NCBI GenBank assembly: GCA_014529385.2
Contig: CM043944.1
Span: 67,889,895-67,953,894 of the forward strand
Direction: 5' to 3'
Origin: Adiantum capillus-veneris
Taxonomy: Eukaryota > Streptophyta > Polypodiopsida > Polypodiales > Pteridaceae
DNA length: 64,000 bases
Within the stretch, counting starts at the first letter, position 1, and every line of letters starts with the position of its first letter. Made by a program: the position numbers and the translations under genes. Under the pieces are notes generated by a model. That model made no database searches. It saw only the letters and a program-made list of their open reading frames with translations, and was not told the DNA's origin. Below are positions 46,549 through 59,254 of this stretch, one piece after another.

Positions 46549-47340
46549 ATGGCAAGTGTTTCTTTCCCCACGTTCTGTGGAAAGAAGGGTGAGGATCTCA
46601 CCACTGATTTTTTGGATGATTTTGACATTGCGTGTGTGGTCTCCAACAAAGATGACGACGCTTCACGACTCAGAATTTTTCCTCTACTGATGAAAGTAGA
46701 GGCCAAGTCCTGGTACAATGCATTGCCCCAGGCTACCAAGAATGCATGGATGTGTTAAGGGCTACTTTTGTAAAGAGGTTTGGTAGAGGCACAACCTTGG
46801 AGAAGCTATGGCAGCTATTGACAGAATTAAAGCAGCCAGGCCTGCTAGAGTACGCCACCTATGAGTCAAAGTTTGTGGACCTATGGGAGAGATGGGTTGC
46901 CACACTGGAGGAAGGCGAAGGAGCGCCTAATTTCCTGAAGAAGGACCGTTTCATTGCTGGTCTATGGTCACCGCTTAGAGAGAAGGTGAAGGGAAGGTTT
47001 CCTGCAACATATGAGTTGGCAGTCGAAGTAGCCCGCCTTAAAGACAAGAAGCTGCGCATGCAAGCAAGAGTAAAGAAGTCAGAGGAAACAAGCTCGGCCC
47101 GACCAACCCCAGTGGCTACAACAACCAATCATAGAGTCCAACCACAGGAGATAGCAAGACCTGCTGAGTCGCATCACCACCAAACTAGAGAGTTTATCTG
47201 TGCATCTGGTGCAGCAAGGGCATGCATCTGGCAGAAATCCAGAACAAGGAAGAGGACAACAAAGGCAGAACCCAGAATACCACTGTTACAACTGCGGGGA
47301 AGACGGCCATGGAATGCACTGCTGCCCACACCCAAGATGG
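46549..47340 (+). pseudogene. gag of the Tat/Ogre-like element, frameshifted
   Basis: MASVSFPTFCGKKGEDLTTD begins the protein; WYNALPQATKNAW then shifts frame at about 46745-46758 into ATFVKRFGRGTTLEKLWQLL and DRFIAGLWSPLREKVKGRFP, standard plant gypsy gag. A second shift near 47195 leads to the CYNCGEDGHGMHCC knuckle (about 47289-47330), which sits in the pol frame. The nucleocapsid is thus separated from capsid by decay. Confidence 0.85.
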
Positions 47341-50300
47341 CAGAATTTCAATAGAGGGGGGAGACAGAATCGGATCTCTCCGCCAAGAGTAAGACCACCA
47401 CCAAGGCATCCAGGACCAATCCCAACAATCCAAATCCTGCAACCACCTATACAACAAAAACCACCACCCCAACCTCTCATTTTGACACTACCCCCACTAC
47501 CTGCGGTGAACCAAGCGGTGAGTGTCATTAGCTTAGAGGCTAAAGGGAAGGCGAAGGTAGAAGAGTCAGCTCGAGAGAAGCACAAAGGAAAAGCAAAGGT
47601 AGAAGAAGTGGATTCTATGGGAGTGAAACGTGCGAGGCACGAGGAGGCATCTCAAAAGGAAGAGAAGATGAAAGGGAAAGCCGAGTCTAGCAAGCAAGTA
47701 GCTAAACCGCGGTGGAAGATAGACATAGTGGACTTCTCACTAGGTGAGGAAGCACAACCCTATGACTTAGTTCAAGATGTGTTAATGCAGGGCCCGAAGA
47801 TAACTTGGCCCCAATTACGCCACCTTGCACCCAGAATGAGGAGGCGATGGAAAAAAATGGTAAGTACCAGGAAATCAAAACCACGGATAGCTGGGGCTAT
47901 CTCTGGGAGGGATCTGGATGACAACTTGCCAACCATGGATGCTCACATCAAAGGGCAGCGGATTTCAAACATCTACATAGATGGTGGCACGCAAATATGC
48001 GTCATGAGTGAGAAGATGATGCACCACCTAGGTCTAGAGGTAAGTAGGCCGGCACCCTGTCGAGCTAAGATGGCAAACAATGTGAGAGTAAAATGCATAG
48101 CCATTGTAAATGTGGTCAAAGTAAAAGCATTCAATACGGAAGTGGAGGTAGACATCTTCGTCATGCCACACAAAGGGGAGGGCTACCCCATCATTCTTGG
48201 AAGGCCTTGGCTTATGGCCATGGAAGCAAAACAAGACTGGAGCACCGGGATGATCCAGATGAAGGATGCTAAAGGGAAGTCCATATTCTATGACATGAGG
48301 AGTGGAAAGCAGCGCAATATGATCTTGGAGGCTTCAGAAGACGAGTCCATCAGCGAATCCTCGTCTACCTGAGGAGAAGACACAACCACCAACGATGGGA
48401 GTGACAATAGCATCGAAGTAATGGGAGTCATTCTTAAAGACCCAAACAGATTAACACAATCTGAAGCAACCTCAGCAAACGAAGAGGGACCATCAGGTAA
48501 GAAGTCATTGGAGGATGCAGGTAAGCTACAAAAAATGCTCTCAAATGAGTTAACCAATTAAGAGAGGAAGGAGTATGTCTCCATGTTAGGGAACTTCACT
48601 ACTTTGTTCATTGATGGCTATGATAAGATAACAGGGATTCCAGTAGTGCAGCACCACATAAAGCTCAAGGAAGGCAGTAAACCCGTAGTACAGAAGCTCA
48701 GAAGGCTTGGAGTAATTCAACAAGAGGCATTGCTTAAAGAAGTAAGGAATTTGCTACAAGCAGGTTTCATCTACCCTGTCGAAGACTCAGAATGGGTCTC
48801 CCCAGTAGTAGTCACACCCAAAAAAAATGGTAAATGGAGAGTCTGTGTGGATTATAAGCCTCTCAATGCAGCCACGAAGAGGGACCATTTTCCCCTCCCA
48901 TTCCAAGATGAAATACTCAATGAAGTGGCAGGTCATGAATGCTACACAGTATGCGATGGCTACTCAGGATACTTCCAGATAAGCATTGCGGAGGAGGATC
49001 AGAAGAAGACAACCTTCATCACACCTTGGGGATGTTTTGCCTACAGAGTGATGCCATTTGGCCTCACCAATGCCCCAGCCACATTTCAACGCTATGTGAC
49101 CTTTGTTTTCCAACCCTACTTTGGAACATCAATACGGGTTTTCATAGATGATTTTTGCATCTATAGCTCACGAGCCTTTCATCTAAGCAAAGTCTATGAT
49201 GGCTTAACCAGGCTACAAACCCTGGGTGGCCAACTCAACGTGGACAAGTGTCACATTGGTGAGAGCAAGGTCACTCTCCTTGGTCATGTAATTTGAGAAA
49301 AAGGGATCAAGGTTGACCCCAGCAAAATTCAGGCTCTAGTATCATTATCATCTCCCACCACCGCCAAGCAATTGGTTTCTTTCCTTCAGAAGGTAAGATA
49401 TTTAAGCAAGTTCATTCACCTGCTATCTCAAGTGGTCCTTCCCCTACAACAACTCACCCAAAGGGATATTTTCTCATGGAGTGAGAATGAGCAGCAGTTT
49501 ACTGAGGTAAAGCAAGTCCTATCTAAGCTCCCCACTATTTCACCTCCTAAGTGGGACAAGCCATTCCATGTGAACCCTAGTGTGGGAAATGATACTCTCG
49601 GAGCAGTGCTAATGCAAAAGGATCCCAAAACTTCTTTCATGCGCCCTATTTACTTCTCTAGTTGAGTCATGACCCCATCAGAGAAGGGATTCACCGAAGT
49701 AGAACACATGGTTCTGGCACTAATGTTTGCTACCAGGCAATTCTGCTCCTATCTCTTGCCTAGACCATTTGTAATCCTGACAATGGAATAGGTTTTTCCT
49801 TATGTAATGAGACACATGGATGTCTCATCTAGGATCTCAAAGTGGTTAATTAGACTACAAGATTTTGATTACACCATGCAAGTAGAAAACTCCACCAGGG
49901 CTAGTCTAGCATGAATTCTCACTCATCGCCACTACGAGAAGAAGCTAAAGGTCAACACGGAAGCAAAGAAAGGAACACCAGATAAAGAGAGCCCTAAGAT
50001 AGAGAGAGATCACTCTCTTTTCTTTTACGGAGCATACAAGAGAACAATGGATCAGTCTGCAGCAGGCATGGTCATTTTCAATGAACAGCAAGAAAGAGTA
50101 TTCTCCATGGGGCAGTTATCACGCTCACACTCTAACAATGAGGCAGAATATGCAGCCCTAATCCTTGGATTGGAACAATGTATTTCACAAAAAATCCAGC
50201 GCTTGAATGTTTTCGGCGACGCTTTTCTTTTGATAAGGCAGATAAATGGCACCTGGGAGTGCAAAAATCAGGTTTTACTTGGTCAACTTCGCCAAGTTAA

Positions 50301-51783
50301 GGACCTTCTGAAAAAGTTTGAAGCAGTAAGGCTCTTCCATATTCCTAGAATAGAAAATCAAGAGGCAGATGCACTAGCTAAAGAAAGAATACAAGATGTT
50401 TCCATAGGAGCAATCAAATTAAAGCTACCCCTCTTCCAAGGCAGTGACGCTATGCCGGATATCATCAACTTTTTGAATACAGGAGAATGTCCAACAAGAC
50501 ACACTAAACGCAAAAAAAAATGGCTAGTAAGGAAGGCTACTAGGTACCGCCTTATAGACGACCACCTGTATTTTAAGGGCAAAGATCAAATTCTCAGGCG
50601 GGTGCCAACCTCCAGTGAAATCACAGAGGTAATCTCAAGCTGCCATGAAGACGTCTGCGATGGTCATTTTGCTCTAGATATCACCAGTAGGAAGATTCTA
50701 CAAGTAGGATACTTTTGGCCTAGTTTGAACAGAGATGTACACCATTGTTGTAAACCATGTAAGGCTTGTCAAGTGGCCAGTGATCGCACGCTAACCTATG
50801 AGCCACAAACCCCTATCATTTCATATGGTCCGTTTGAGAAATAGGGAATAGATGAAATTGGTCCCTTACCAAGGGCCCAATCAGGTAAGCTATACATCAT
50901 AGTGGGGGTAGACTACATGACGCGATGGGCAGAAGCAATGTCCACCACCCGCATTACAGCCCAAGAGGTGGCAAAGTTCAGTTTTGAGAAAATCGTTTGC
51001 CGTTTTGGCACTCCTCTTGAGATAATATCAGATAGAGGACCAGGATTCAGAGATGATGTGGTAGGAGAACTGATGAAGAAGTTAGGCATCCCACGTCGAC
51101 ATTCCACACCATACTATCCACAATGCAATGGTCTGGTAGAGAAGGTAAATGGAATGATTTGCAAGATCATCACAAAACAGGCGAACAACCATACAGGAGA
51201 TTGGGATAAACATCTCATGGAAGCTCTTTGGGCCTATAGAACAACGTTCCGAACATCACTAGGTTTCACCCCTTTCCATGTAGTTTATGGGAAGGAGGCA
51301 ATTCTACCCATTGAGGTACAAATAGCCAGCTTACGAGTCTTGGCCAGCCAGACCCACCGTCCAATCGTAAACCTTAGAAACCACATCTTGGATCTAGAGA
51401 GACTACAACTGGATAGGGAAGAAGCAATCAATCATTATGCAGCACAGGCAGAACGAGGCCGACTCACTTTCAATCAAGGGCTTAAAGAGAAAGGACTGGA
51501 AAAAGGCATGTTAGTGCTACGATACGACAACATATTTGATACCAGGAAGGATAAGAAATCTCAACCCAGATGGGAAGGACCATTCATCACCAAGAAACAC
51601 TACGACAACGGCAGCTATAAGCTGATGGAGGCAGATGGGAGAATTCACAAGACTAGAGTCAATGGATGGAGACTGAAGAGGTACTTTCTTAGGTTTGACC
51701 CAGAATTCATGCTAGACATTCCAGAAGAGGGAGAACCCTCTAACTCTACAGCTGAAGAAACTGAAGAAGGGCTAGAAGCATGA
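47200..51783 (+). pseudogene. pol of the Tat/Ogre-like element: protease, RT, two RNase H domains, integrase
   Basis: A single frame over 4.6 kb, broken only by stops: TGA 48370, TAA near 48559, TGA 49294, TGA 49663, TAG near 49789, TGA near 49912 and TAG near 50842. Protease: IYIDGGTQICVMSEKMM (D-G-G in place of D-T-G) and PIILGRPWL. RT (48583-49290): WRVCVDYKPLNAATK, MPFGLTNAPATFQR and RVFIDDFCIYSS. First RNase H from about 49440, whose first aspartate region is changed (NPSVGNDTLG). A second RNase H at about 50020-50380: NNEAEYAALILGLEQ, FGDAFLLIRQ, ENQEADALAK. Integrase: CKPCKACQ, GIDEIGPLP, SDRGPGF, GLVEKVNG with the D, D and E present. Confidence 0.92.
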
Positions 51784-51794
51784 ATGTCTCTAGC

Positions 51795-51811
51795 CAAAAG
51801 AGAGAGGGCTA
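51795..51811 (+). other. Polypurine tract
   Basis: CAAAAGAGAGAGGGCTAA immediately before the 3' LTR start TGATAGCC at 51813. Confidence 0.8.
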
Positions 51812-51812
51812 A

Positions 51813-53843
51813 TGATAGCCAACTTTCGGAAAATCAAAGGAAAAAGAAAAACAAAACTCATTTCACCCCCCCCCACTCTCAGTACCCCCCCACCATAACT
51901 CATTTTTCCCCTCCTGCCCTACAGGCATCAGATAAAACCCTCGCACTCTCTCCCCCCCATTTTCCTGACATACCCCCTTCCCTAATTCCCCCCCCCCCCC
52001 CCCCCCCAACCCCTCTCTCGTGCTCAATCGGTGTGAGCCGCATGAGACCCCCCCCCCCTCACTCTTACACTCACCCTCACCCCTCCCTCTGTCATTACCC
52101 TTTACCCTCTACCCTATCCTACCCCCCCCTCTTCGGTCCGCCAATATTCCCTCCCCCGACCCCTTAACCCATTCCCCACCTGCTCGCCTCACCCTCCTTC
52201 GGCTCATTCCCCCCCCCCCCATTGACTTAGTTTTCCTTCGTCCTTAAGCCCATGCAAGACAACACCACCCTCCCCCTCTCCCTCTCACCCACACAAACCC
52301 ATGCCCCGCCATACCCCCTCTTCCCCTCACTCTCCCTCACACACTCTCTCTACCTCTTATCCCCTCTCCCCTCCCCCTCTCCCTCACTCTCCCTCTCACA
52401 GCACGCCAGCGCGCAAGTCTCTCTCCCTCCATCCGGATGCCGCCAGTGCGCAAGTCTCCTCTCTCTCCCATGCGCTGCAACACACACACTCACAAACACA
52501 AACCCTCTCTCGAGTGCCACATACGCAACAAACACACACACCCCCACCCTCACGCGCAGTCCGTAGCCCAAGCACACACACACACTCATCCACACACACA
52601 CACCCCAATCCTACCCCCTCCTCTCCTTCCACCATGCGCAGGAGTCCGCCATCCGCCACAGAAACAAAAATAAAAAATATAAAAAATTATATATTATATA
52701 TATATACATTATATAACTCCCCCCCCTTCCCATGTTCCCACGCACGCATGCGCACATACATATACATATACGCACTCATCCACAAATACACATATATGCT
52801 CCCATACTCACATACATACATACACACACGCATAAACTCCTACGACATCGACAAACGAAAGAAGAAGGATCCAAAGCACGCGCCGCCAACAACAAAAACA
52901 GAAAATGCGTCGAAGGCATGCCCTGGCCGACTCTAAAAAGAAGTACACTCGACACCAATGCACCGGCAGCTTACCATTTGCCGGCAACACGCAACCTCGA
53001 TGCCATCCCAGTAATTTTAGGTTATTTTACCATTATCTTTAGTTTTCATCCAAGCCATTGTAAATTTCCCTTTTGTAAATATCCTCTCTCTAGGTGATTG
53101 TGACAAAGGCCCACCTAGAGATTCCCATCTTTTCGTAACCTTCCCCAAAACAAAGCAAGGGTCAACCACACCGGGCCCACCACTTTCTTTGTCTCCCCGA
53201 TTAAGATTACCCTAAGCACACTGGGATTACCATAATCCAAGCAGCCAACACCTATAAATTGGCAGTGAGAGGTCACTATCAGGGGGGGGGGGGGGCAACT
53301 TATGTGGAACCAAGCATTGGGTAGAGTGTAGTAGGAGGGATTGACACCATCACCATCACAGGGAGGGGGTCTTGTGTGTTGGGTTTTCCTTGGAAATTGC
53401 ACCATGCGAAGGGAACCACACCCATCTCTCGACTCCAATGGTCGATGCACACATGTATGCACGCTCTTGGCAATGAACATTCACAGTCATTGAGTCGCCC
53501 TAGAGAACGCACGAAGTAGGTTGCACCATCTCTTTCCCCTACCTCTCTACCACCACCGCATGCCACCTTGTAAATATTGCAGAAAGAATTCACCCTCACA
53601 CGAGATTGTTTTCATCAATTGCGAGTGTTCTCTCTCTCTCTCTCTCTCTCTCCCTTCCTCTCTATTTCTCTCTCTCTCTCTCTGTAGGCTTGCGGTGTTC
53701 ATATCATCGTGGGCTTTGCATCCTATACGCTCAAAGCTAGGTGGTGCCCCCTGTTCACTTTACCGTGGCAGGCTCGAGGCGAGCCATTCAGCCCCCGGTG
53801 TTTTAGAGGCCGTCAGGGTTCAGGGTCCTCTTTGCATCCGTCA
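51813..53843 (+). repeat. 3' LTR of the Tat/Ogre-like element
   Basis: Aligns along its length with 43142-45310. It is shorter mainly because the C, G and CT tracts are contracted (CT about 21 bases at 53632-53652 against about 84) and a CCGGGCCCACCA insert is present at about 53169-53180. Substitutions include many C-to-T changes at CpG. Confidence 0.88.
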
Positions 53844-55097
53844 ATGTTTCAGCAAGGCTTGCAGAGGATTTCAACTACAAGTATTTAGTTTCTTTTCAGA
53901 ACTATTTCCAATCCTTTTAATGTGTACTAGGCGCATCACATTTTCCATAAGTATTGGCAAGGATCGTTATGGATATATAGGTTCGGGTTAGTTTTTGCTA
54001 AATGCATGCACACTAGGTGTTATGGGCCCTAGTGTTTAGCAAAGGCTGATTTGGAACGGCATGCATATTCCTCAGGTTGTTGCTTATGAAGCATTTTGCA
54101 CTCTATGTGCACTATCTCTCTCAGATTACTTTTTGGGTCTACTAATCACCAATAGAGGTCATGGCTTGGTTTGGGCATTTGTGGATTTCTTCAAGTTAAC
54201 CACGATGATTATTTCGGACATTGTTGATTTCTCACCAATGTTACACACTCCTCTGATTCCCCGTTTGCCAGTCATCTGGGACGGCTGTCTGTAAACCGTG
54301 AGGAAAACACACCTCAGTACTGTCAGTTATCCAAGGGGATAGGCAGATTACAAAGAGTAATTTGTGCTAAAGGATCTGCTAAGAGCATACGTTAGCACAA
54401 CGCAATTCTGAATAGATGATTTTCTCCCTATTCTAGAATTTGCTTAAGTACGGTTTTCGACTTTGAACACCTGTTGTGGTGGGGTTGGAGATTGTGTCAA
54501 TACTTTCATACATCAAGGACTTACCAGGTGTGATGACAAAGTATGTTGGTAAGTAACCTTAATTAGAGATGAACATACATTTCTTTGTGTTCCAAACTAT
54601 TAAGAATTCTAACACGAGGACACTCCCTATCTATGAACTTTTCAAGATACTCAAGTGAGTAGGAAATCTGGCTCACAACTGCATGGAAAGTTATGCCAAG
54701 GTTTCCTTGCACCATTCCAATACCTTCAGAAGATCTGAAATCTAGTTATGCCTTTGGACAACTCTTAGTTGTGGTTACTCCTTTACAGTACTCAAGTGAG
54801 TTATAAATGGAGTTACCAATTAGACCCAAGTGACTCTTAGTTGTGGCTACTCCTACAGTACTCAAGTGAGTTATAACTGGAGTTACCATTTCGACCCAAG
54901 TGGTTGCAAACGGACAACAATGTTGAAAATCAAGATGTTTCTCTTGGTTTCATTGAACCTCCTCACTGCACCAGTTATCGGTCATACAGACATCTGGCTC
55001 ACTTATGAGACGTCAATAGAGAAAAAATCAGTACTCTTAAGAAGATAGTACTACTTGTGTTTTCGAGGACGAAAACTCTTCCTTAAGGGGGGAGTAA
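53844..55097. other. 3' internal part of the outer LTR element, no intact gene
   Basis: No domain recognised. A segment of about 70 bases (CTCTTAGTTGTGGTTACTCC ... GACCCAAGTG) is tandemly duplicated at 54763-54902. It ends in GAGGACGAAAACTCTTCCTT and the polypurine AAGGGGGGAGTAA. Confidence 0.55.
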
Positions 55098-55268
55098 TGT
55101 CAGGACAAGGGTCCTGTACCCTAAGAACTAGGATGGTCATGGACTACGGCCAAGGGTCGGGCTAGACAGTTTGGACAGGGGATCCGTCTAGGGCAAGGGG
55201 CTAGGAGCCCACCTATATAAAGGGAGGTTGGGAGGAGGATCTCAGGTCTAGTTTCTCTAGTTCTTACA
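55098..55268 (+). repeat. 3' LTR of the outer element
   Basis: 171 bases, same ends as 38136-38306, followed by the target duplication CAATG at 55269-55273. Confidence 0.92.
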
Positions 55269-57300
55269 CAATGCATGCCCTTCAACTTGAACAAGCCTTC
55301 ACTTGCAACCACCAAATACTTCATTTTCCAAAGTCCAAAAGCATTGTGACCAAGTCCAAAACCCATTTGTAATGTATGGCAAAGCGATAATTAGGATGTA
55401 CTCCACCACAATGCTATACATTTGAATAAATTTGGCATGTTACACAAGACTCCACAACTCAATCATATCTACATCCTTTCCCACCAATATCTTTCTTTTT
55501 ACTTTAGAAAATGTTTCCCATTTACCTCCATGTCCTGCCCGTAAACTTTCATGGAACTCCTCGATTATCTCTTATTGAGTAGTGTCATTGCACACTACCC
55601 ACAATGGTGTTCCATATCTTCCTTTAGGATGTTTCCATAAGTACCATCTCTCAAGAAGTATCATATCCTTTTCTTCTCATCCTTTTAAATTCTTGATCTT
55701 GATCAAGAATTTAAAAGGATCAATCCAATCATTCTATTTTTGCAAGATAATAAAGGAGTGACCTATTAGGAACCATTCGCTCTCATATATCTCATTTAAA
55801 AAAGATTTAAGTGAAGATACAAAATATGCATAATTATTCTTTGTATGAGCAATATTCTAAAACTTTATGCCTACATCATCTCCCTCACCAATCATGTCCT
55901 AGTACCTTTCCCTGGATAGCATATCTACCCTTGGATTCTTGTGCCCTACAATATGCTTGAACTAGAAAATCAAGGACTTAATGTAGGCTATCCATTACAT
56001 CATAGCAATGTCATGAGTTGATCAATTTATAATCATTCCAAGAAGAGGCCAACAATCAATTTCCACAACCAATAATTTCCCCCAATCAACTCTTGATTAA
56101 CTCCAAATATAGACTTTTGTCCTAATAGGGTAATATTAACTTCTTCTAGCCTTGATAAATTCTTCTCACAATATTTGATATGGTCTACACAAGCCTACAA
56201 AACCCCACAAAATTCCATAGATTCATATTTATCCTTTTCTTCACTTTATTTGATGGGAATATCATCAGTAAATGGCATTGTGATATGAACATATGAAGTC
56301 ATCTAGAGCCTTGTTTGTCACATTCACCATATGTGAAATTGAATTGGTTGTTCCTTGAGGTATGGTGCACATACTCAACAATCCCAAAGGTTTATTCATG
56401 GTTGTTAATTCTACTATCAACATCTAGTTGAGCTTGATCATACCTTGAATAACAATCTCTCATTGAGTAAATTTACATTACTGCAAATGCCTCTATAAAC
56501 TCATCCATAACTAGTCATGTACCCACATTTCTTATGGTAACCTTGTTTACAAGATGCATGTCTGGTATAAAATCTGAAGGTCCATTGCTCATAGGATCAA
56601 TGAACCAGCTATTTGAAATGGTGGGGCAAAAGAAGTCTTCAAAATAACAACTCTAATCTTCTCAATGTGTAGCTCTCTTAGTTTGGCAGATGAAGTTTTG
56701 GGGGAGCCGGCATTAGACATAGATTCCAAGGTACAAGAGTAGTAGTGAGGATCATCATAGGTGCAACAACACTAGGATCAACACATCCTATCTCATATGG
56801 CTGGAAAAGAAAAAGCCTTACAATTTCTTCAAAGCATTTCCTTAAAAAATTTCTTCGCTTCTTCTATTACAAACTCCTCACAAGTAACCTTTGGTTTGTT
56901 CAAAATCCATTGTGCACTTGTGTTCAATTCTTTTTGGATCCCTGAGATTTGGTTGTTGCAAAGAAGACTGTTCTAGATTTTTCTTGCAATTTGATGGTAA
57001 AGGTAGGGCCACCAATATCACTTTCTTTGCCACACTTTTGTACTTGGTCTCTACTGGCAATTCCAGCCCTTTATTGATATTGAAAACCTTATAATCTTCA
57101 AATGCCTCAAGAACTTCATACATTTCCATACAGTACACTTCCTTAACTTGAATTCCATCTTGTATGCTAGAATACATTATAGACTCGATCTTAAACACAT
57201 TATCCACATGAGAAACTTGTTTAAAGAAACCTAGAATGCATTCATCATCCTCTACAAAACTGTTTCTTCTAGAAACTACATCTTCTCACTTTGGGTCAGG
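55269..57300 (-). pseudogene. Ty3/gypsy RT, RNase H and integrase zinc-binding region (upstream half of the split element)
   Basis: Minus-strand order: RT end at about 56170-56080 (HIKYCEKNLSRLEEVNITL, then GQKSIFGV), RNase H/linker near 55930-55880 (ILGHKNPRVDMLSRERY, the equivalent of N-x-V-A-D-A-L-S-R), and from 55660 to 55440 the integrase zinc-binding stretch (EEWYLWKHPKGRYGTPLW, then EEFHESLRAGHGGKW). Continues across the insertion into 38135-37430. Many stops. Confidence 0.72.
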
Positions 57301-58450
57301 CAGAAAACTTTTTTTCTAGTACAATTGCAATCTCACTTTACATTGGTACATGGCAAAAAGCCCTCGTCTCCCAGTATTATTTGAAATAATTATTTTCTTC
57401 TACTAGAGGATACTCACAAAGACTATTTTTTCTCCTCTCATGATTGAGACACACTAGAGGATTGCACAACTTACTTCACATCTCTACTCTTTACTTCAGC
57501 ATAAGAAAAACATAGCAACCAAGAATTTTGTTTTCATGTGCACATGTGTCATATGGTTACCCACCAAGGATAAGAGGATACATGGACATCTCTTGCACAA
57601 AGAAGTTTTTCTCATCTTTCATATTACCAATGGTCATTTTCACATTTGAACAAGACTCATATAGATCTTGTGATAAATTGTTTTATAGATATAATCATCC
57701 AACCATGGTCTATGTCTATCAGCAGCAGCTGGCCCTTTATGTAGAGTCTCTCAGACATAAGATGTATTATAAAGCCATGATCTATCAATGCAACATATGT
57801 CTTATCAAGGTCATCCACATTGTTTAAAATTTCCATTGTAGATTCTACCCAATGACTTTTACACTACTATCTTTTTTGGAAGACTTCATCTTCATCATCA
57901 TCATCCACAAATCTTGCATGCATATTTCTTATAAAAGACTGGTAAATCCTAGCACACTATCATCACATTCACTCTCTTGTACATGTATCCCTTGTTCCTT
58001 TAGCGAGCTTCACCTTGAGATTGTGGAGGAATAGAATCAATGACATATTGTGAGAAATCTCTTTCACCTTAAGATTATGAAGGAATAGAGTCAATGAGAG
58101 ATTGATTCTTTCTTTCTATAATATCTATAATCTCCTCATGAAACTCACACTTGGCTATTACAAGAATTTCACCCAAAGTAAACTCGGCTTTGCTATCCAA
58201 AATACTTCTCTCTAGTATCTACTTTAAATTTATTCTCGCTTTAAATGCTAGATTTTTAATCTGTATGCAGATCCTTTAGTGTTTTCTTTTCCTCTTTCTT
58301 CTTTCACATAGATGATTCCTCCATAGGAACCTCAAGATAAAGAGGAACCTATGGTGAAGCCCCGCAAGAAGGTCCTAGATCCCTCCTTCTTATAGATATC
58401 TCTTGTAACCCTCTTTGAATTGGAGTGGCTTGCATCCTTATTCTCACATC
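57300..58450 (-). pseudogene. Gag-protease remnant of the same split gypsy element
   Basis: At about 57830-57650 the minus strand reads YVALIDHGFIIHLMSERLYI, an aspartic-protease active site with histidine where the serine/threonine should be, followed by DIDHGWMII. Upstream pieces (58200-57850) are acidic and low in motif content. Decayed. Confidence 0.55.
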
Positions 58451-59145
58451 TATGCCTCTCTCCTACAATTGCTTCATTGTTATGACATCTTGTAAATATG
58501 CACTTATAAAGAGTTCACAAGATCATCAAAACCTGTTGTATGGTGTCATACATAATTATCTACCTTCTATTTTTTGGTTGATACCACTACATTTGGCCTC
58601 AAGCTATCAGCCTCCTAAAAAAAAAACATGGGTAAGCTTTGATCCATTCTTTGATATTAGATATCTCTTCTTTTCCATAGGTGGTAGCCTCTACTACTAC
58701 ATGGATGGAATGATTGGTTGTTATTCCAAGGGTAGGGGGAGCAGGGGTCACTATATGTAGAACCTATATATTGTGTGCCTTCAAAGAGTATTTATAAAAC
58801 CAGCTGTGAATTTTCCACCTATATAAGGTACTCTTTTTCTATACAATCTCTACGAAAAATTTAAGATAATTTTTTTAACACCCTTCTGTATGTGAAAATG
58901 TGAGAAAATAAAGGAAAAAATAATCCCAATAGCTCAACCCATGTGATATGTATTTTTTATTACGGTGATCCCCTCGGGTTTCCATATGCACAAATCCTTC
59001 TTTGCTTTGTGTTTTCTATCCAATAGGTTTTCTTTTCTCTTTAAAACTTTTCCAGTTTAGATTAATTTCTTGTGCGCCATTGACAAGGTCATCAATCATA
59101 GAATTATCACATTTTGGACTCACAATAGCCAATTTTTTCAAAACT
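58450..59145. other. Between the gypsy remnant and the LINE; nothing clear
   Basis: Probably the 5' leader or LTR of the split gypsy element, with no boundary visible. No gene supported. Confidence 0.35.
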
Positions 59146-59254
59146 TTTTTTTTCCAAGAAAAAGATCCTTCTATTAGTTAATGAAACTGCCCATATGGAA
59201 ACAACCGCCTCTTTAAGATAGGGCTACGACAACCATGAAGGGGAGACTCTCCCA

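Larger units (their letters stand above)
43142..53843 (+). mobile_element. Tat/Ogre-like Ty3/gypsy retrotransposon, 10.7 kb
   Basis: LTRs of about 2.0-2.2 kb start TGATAGCC and end CCGTCA. Next come a primer site TGGTGCCCCCACTGAGGA (45313), an upstream ORF with a CCHC knuckle, gag, protease, RT, RNase H, a second RNase H, and integrase, then the polypurine AAAAGAGAGAGGGC before the 3' LTR. Dual RNase H and an ORF before gag are hallmarks of the Tat lineage, Ogre in particular. Flanks read AACGT and ATGTT, not an exact duplication. LTRs differ at about 5 percent or more in sampled stretches, and both reading frames carry several lesions, so the copy is old and inactive. Confidence 0.9.
38136..55268 (+). 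mobile_element. Short-LTR Ty3/gypsy-like element carrying two further nested insertions
   Basis: 171-bp LTRs at 38136-38306 and 55098-55268 begin TGTCAGGACAAGGGTCCTGT and end GTTCTTACA, with about six differences. The 5' LTR is followed by TGGTATCAGAGC (38308-38319, a tRNA-Met-type primer site) and the 3' LTR is preceded by AAGGGGGGAGTAA. The five-base duplication CAATG lies directly outside both ends (38131-38135, 55269-55273). Only about 5 kb is its own sequence (38307-39061, about 40043-43141, 53844-55097), without recognisable pol, so it is non-autonomous or badly eroded. A CGAGGACGAAAACTCTTCC stretch before the 3' LTR is like the end of many gypsy polyproteins. Confidence 0.9.
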
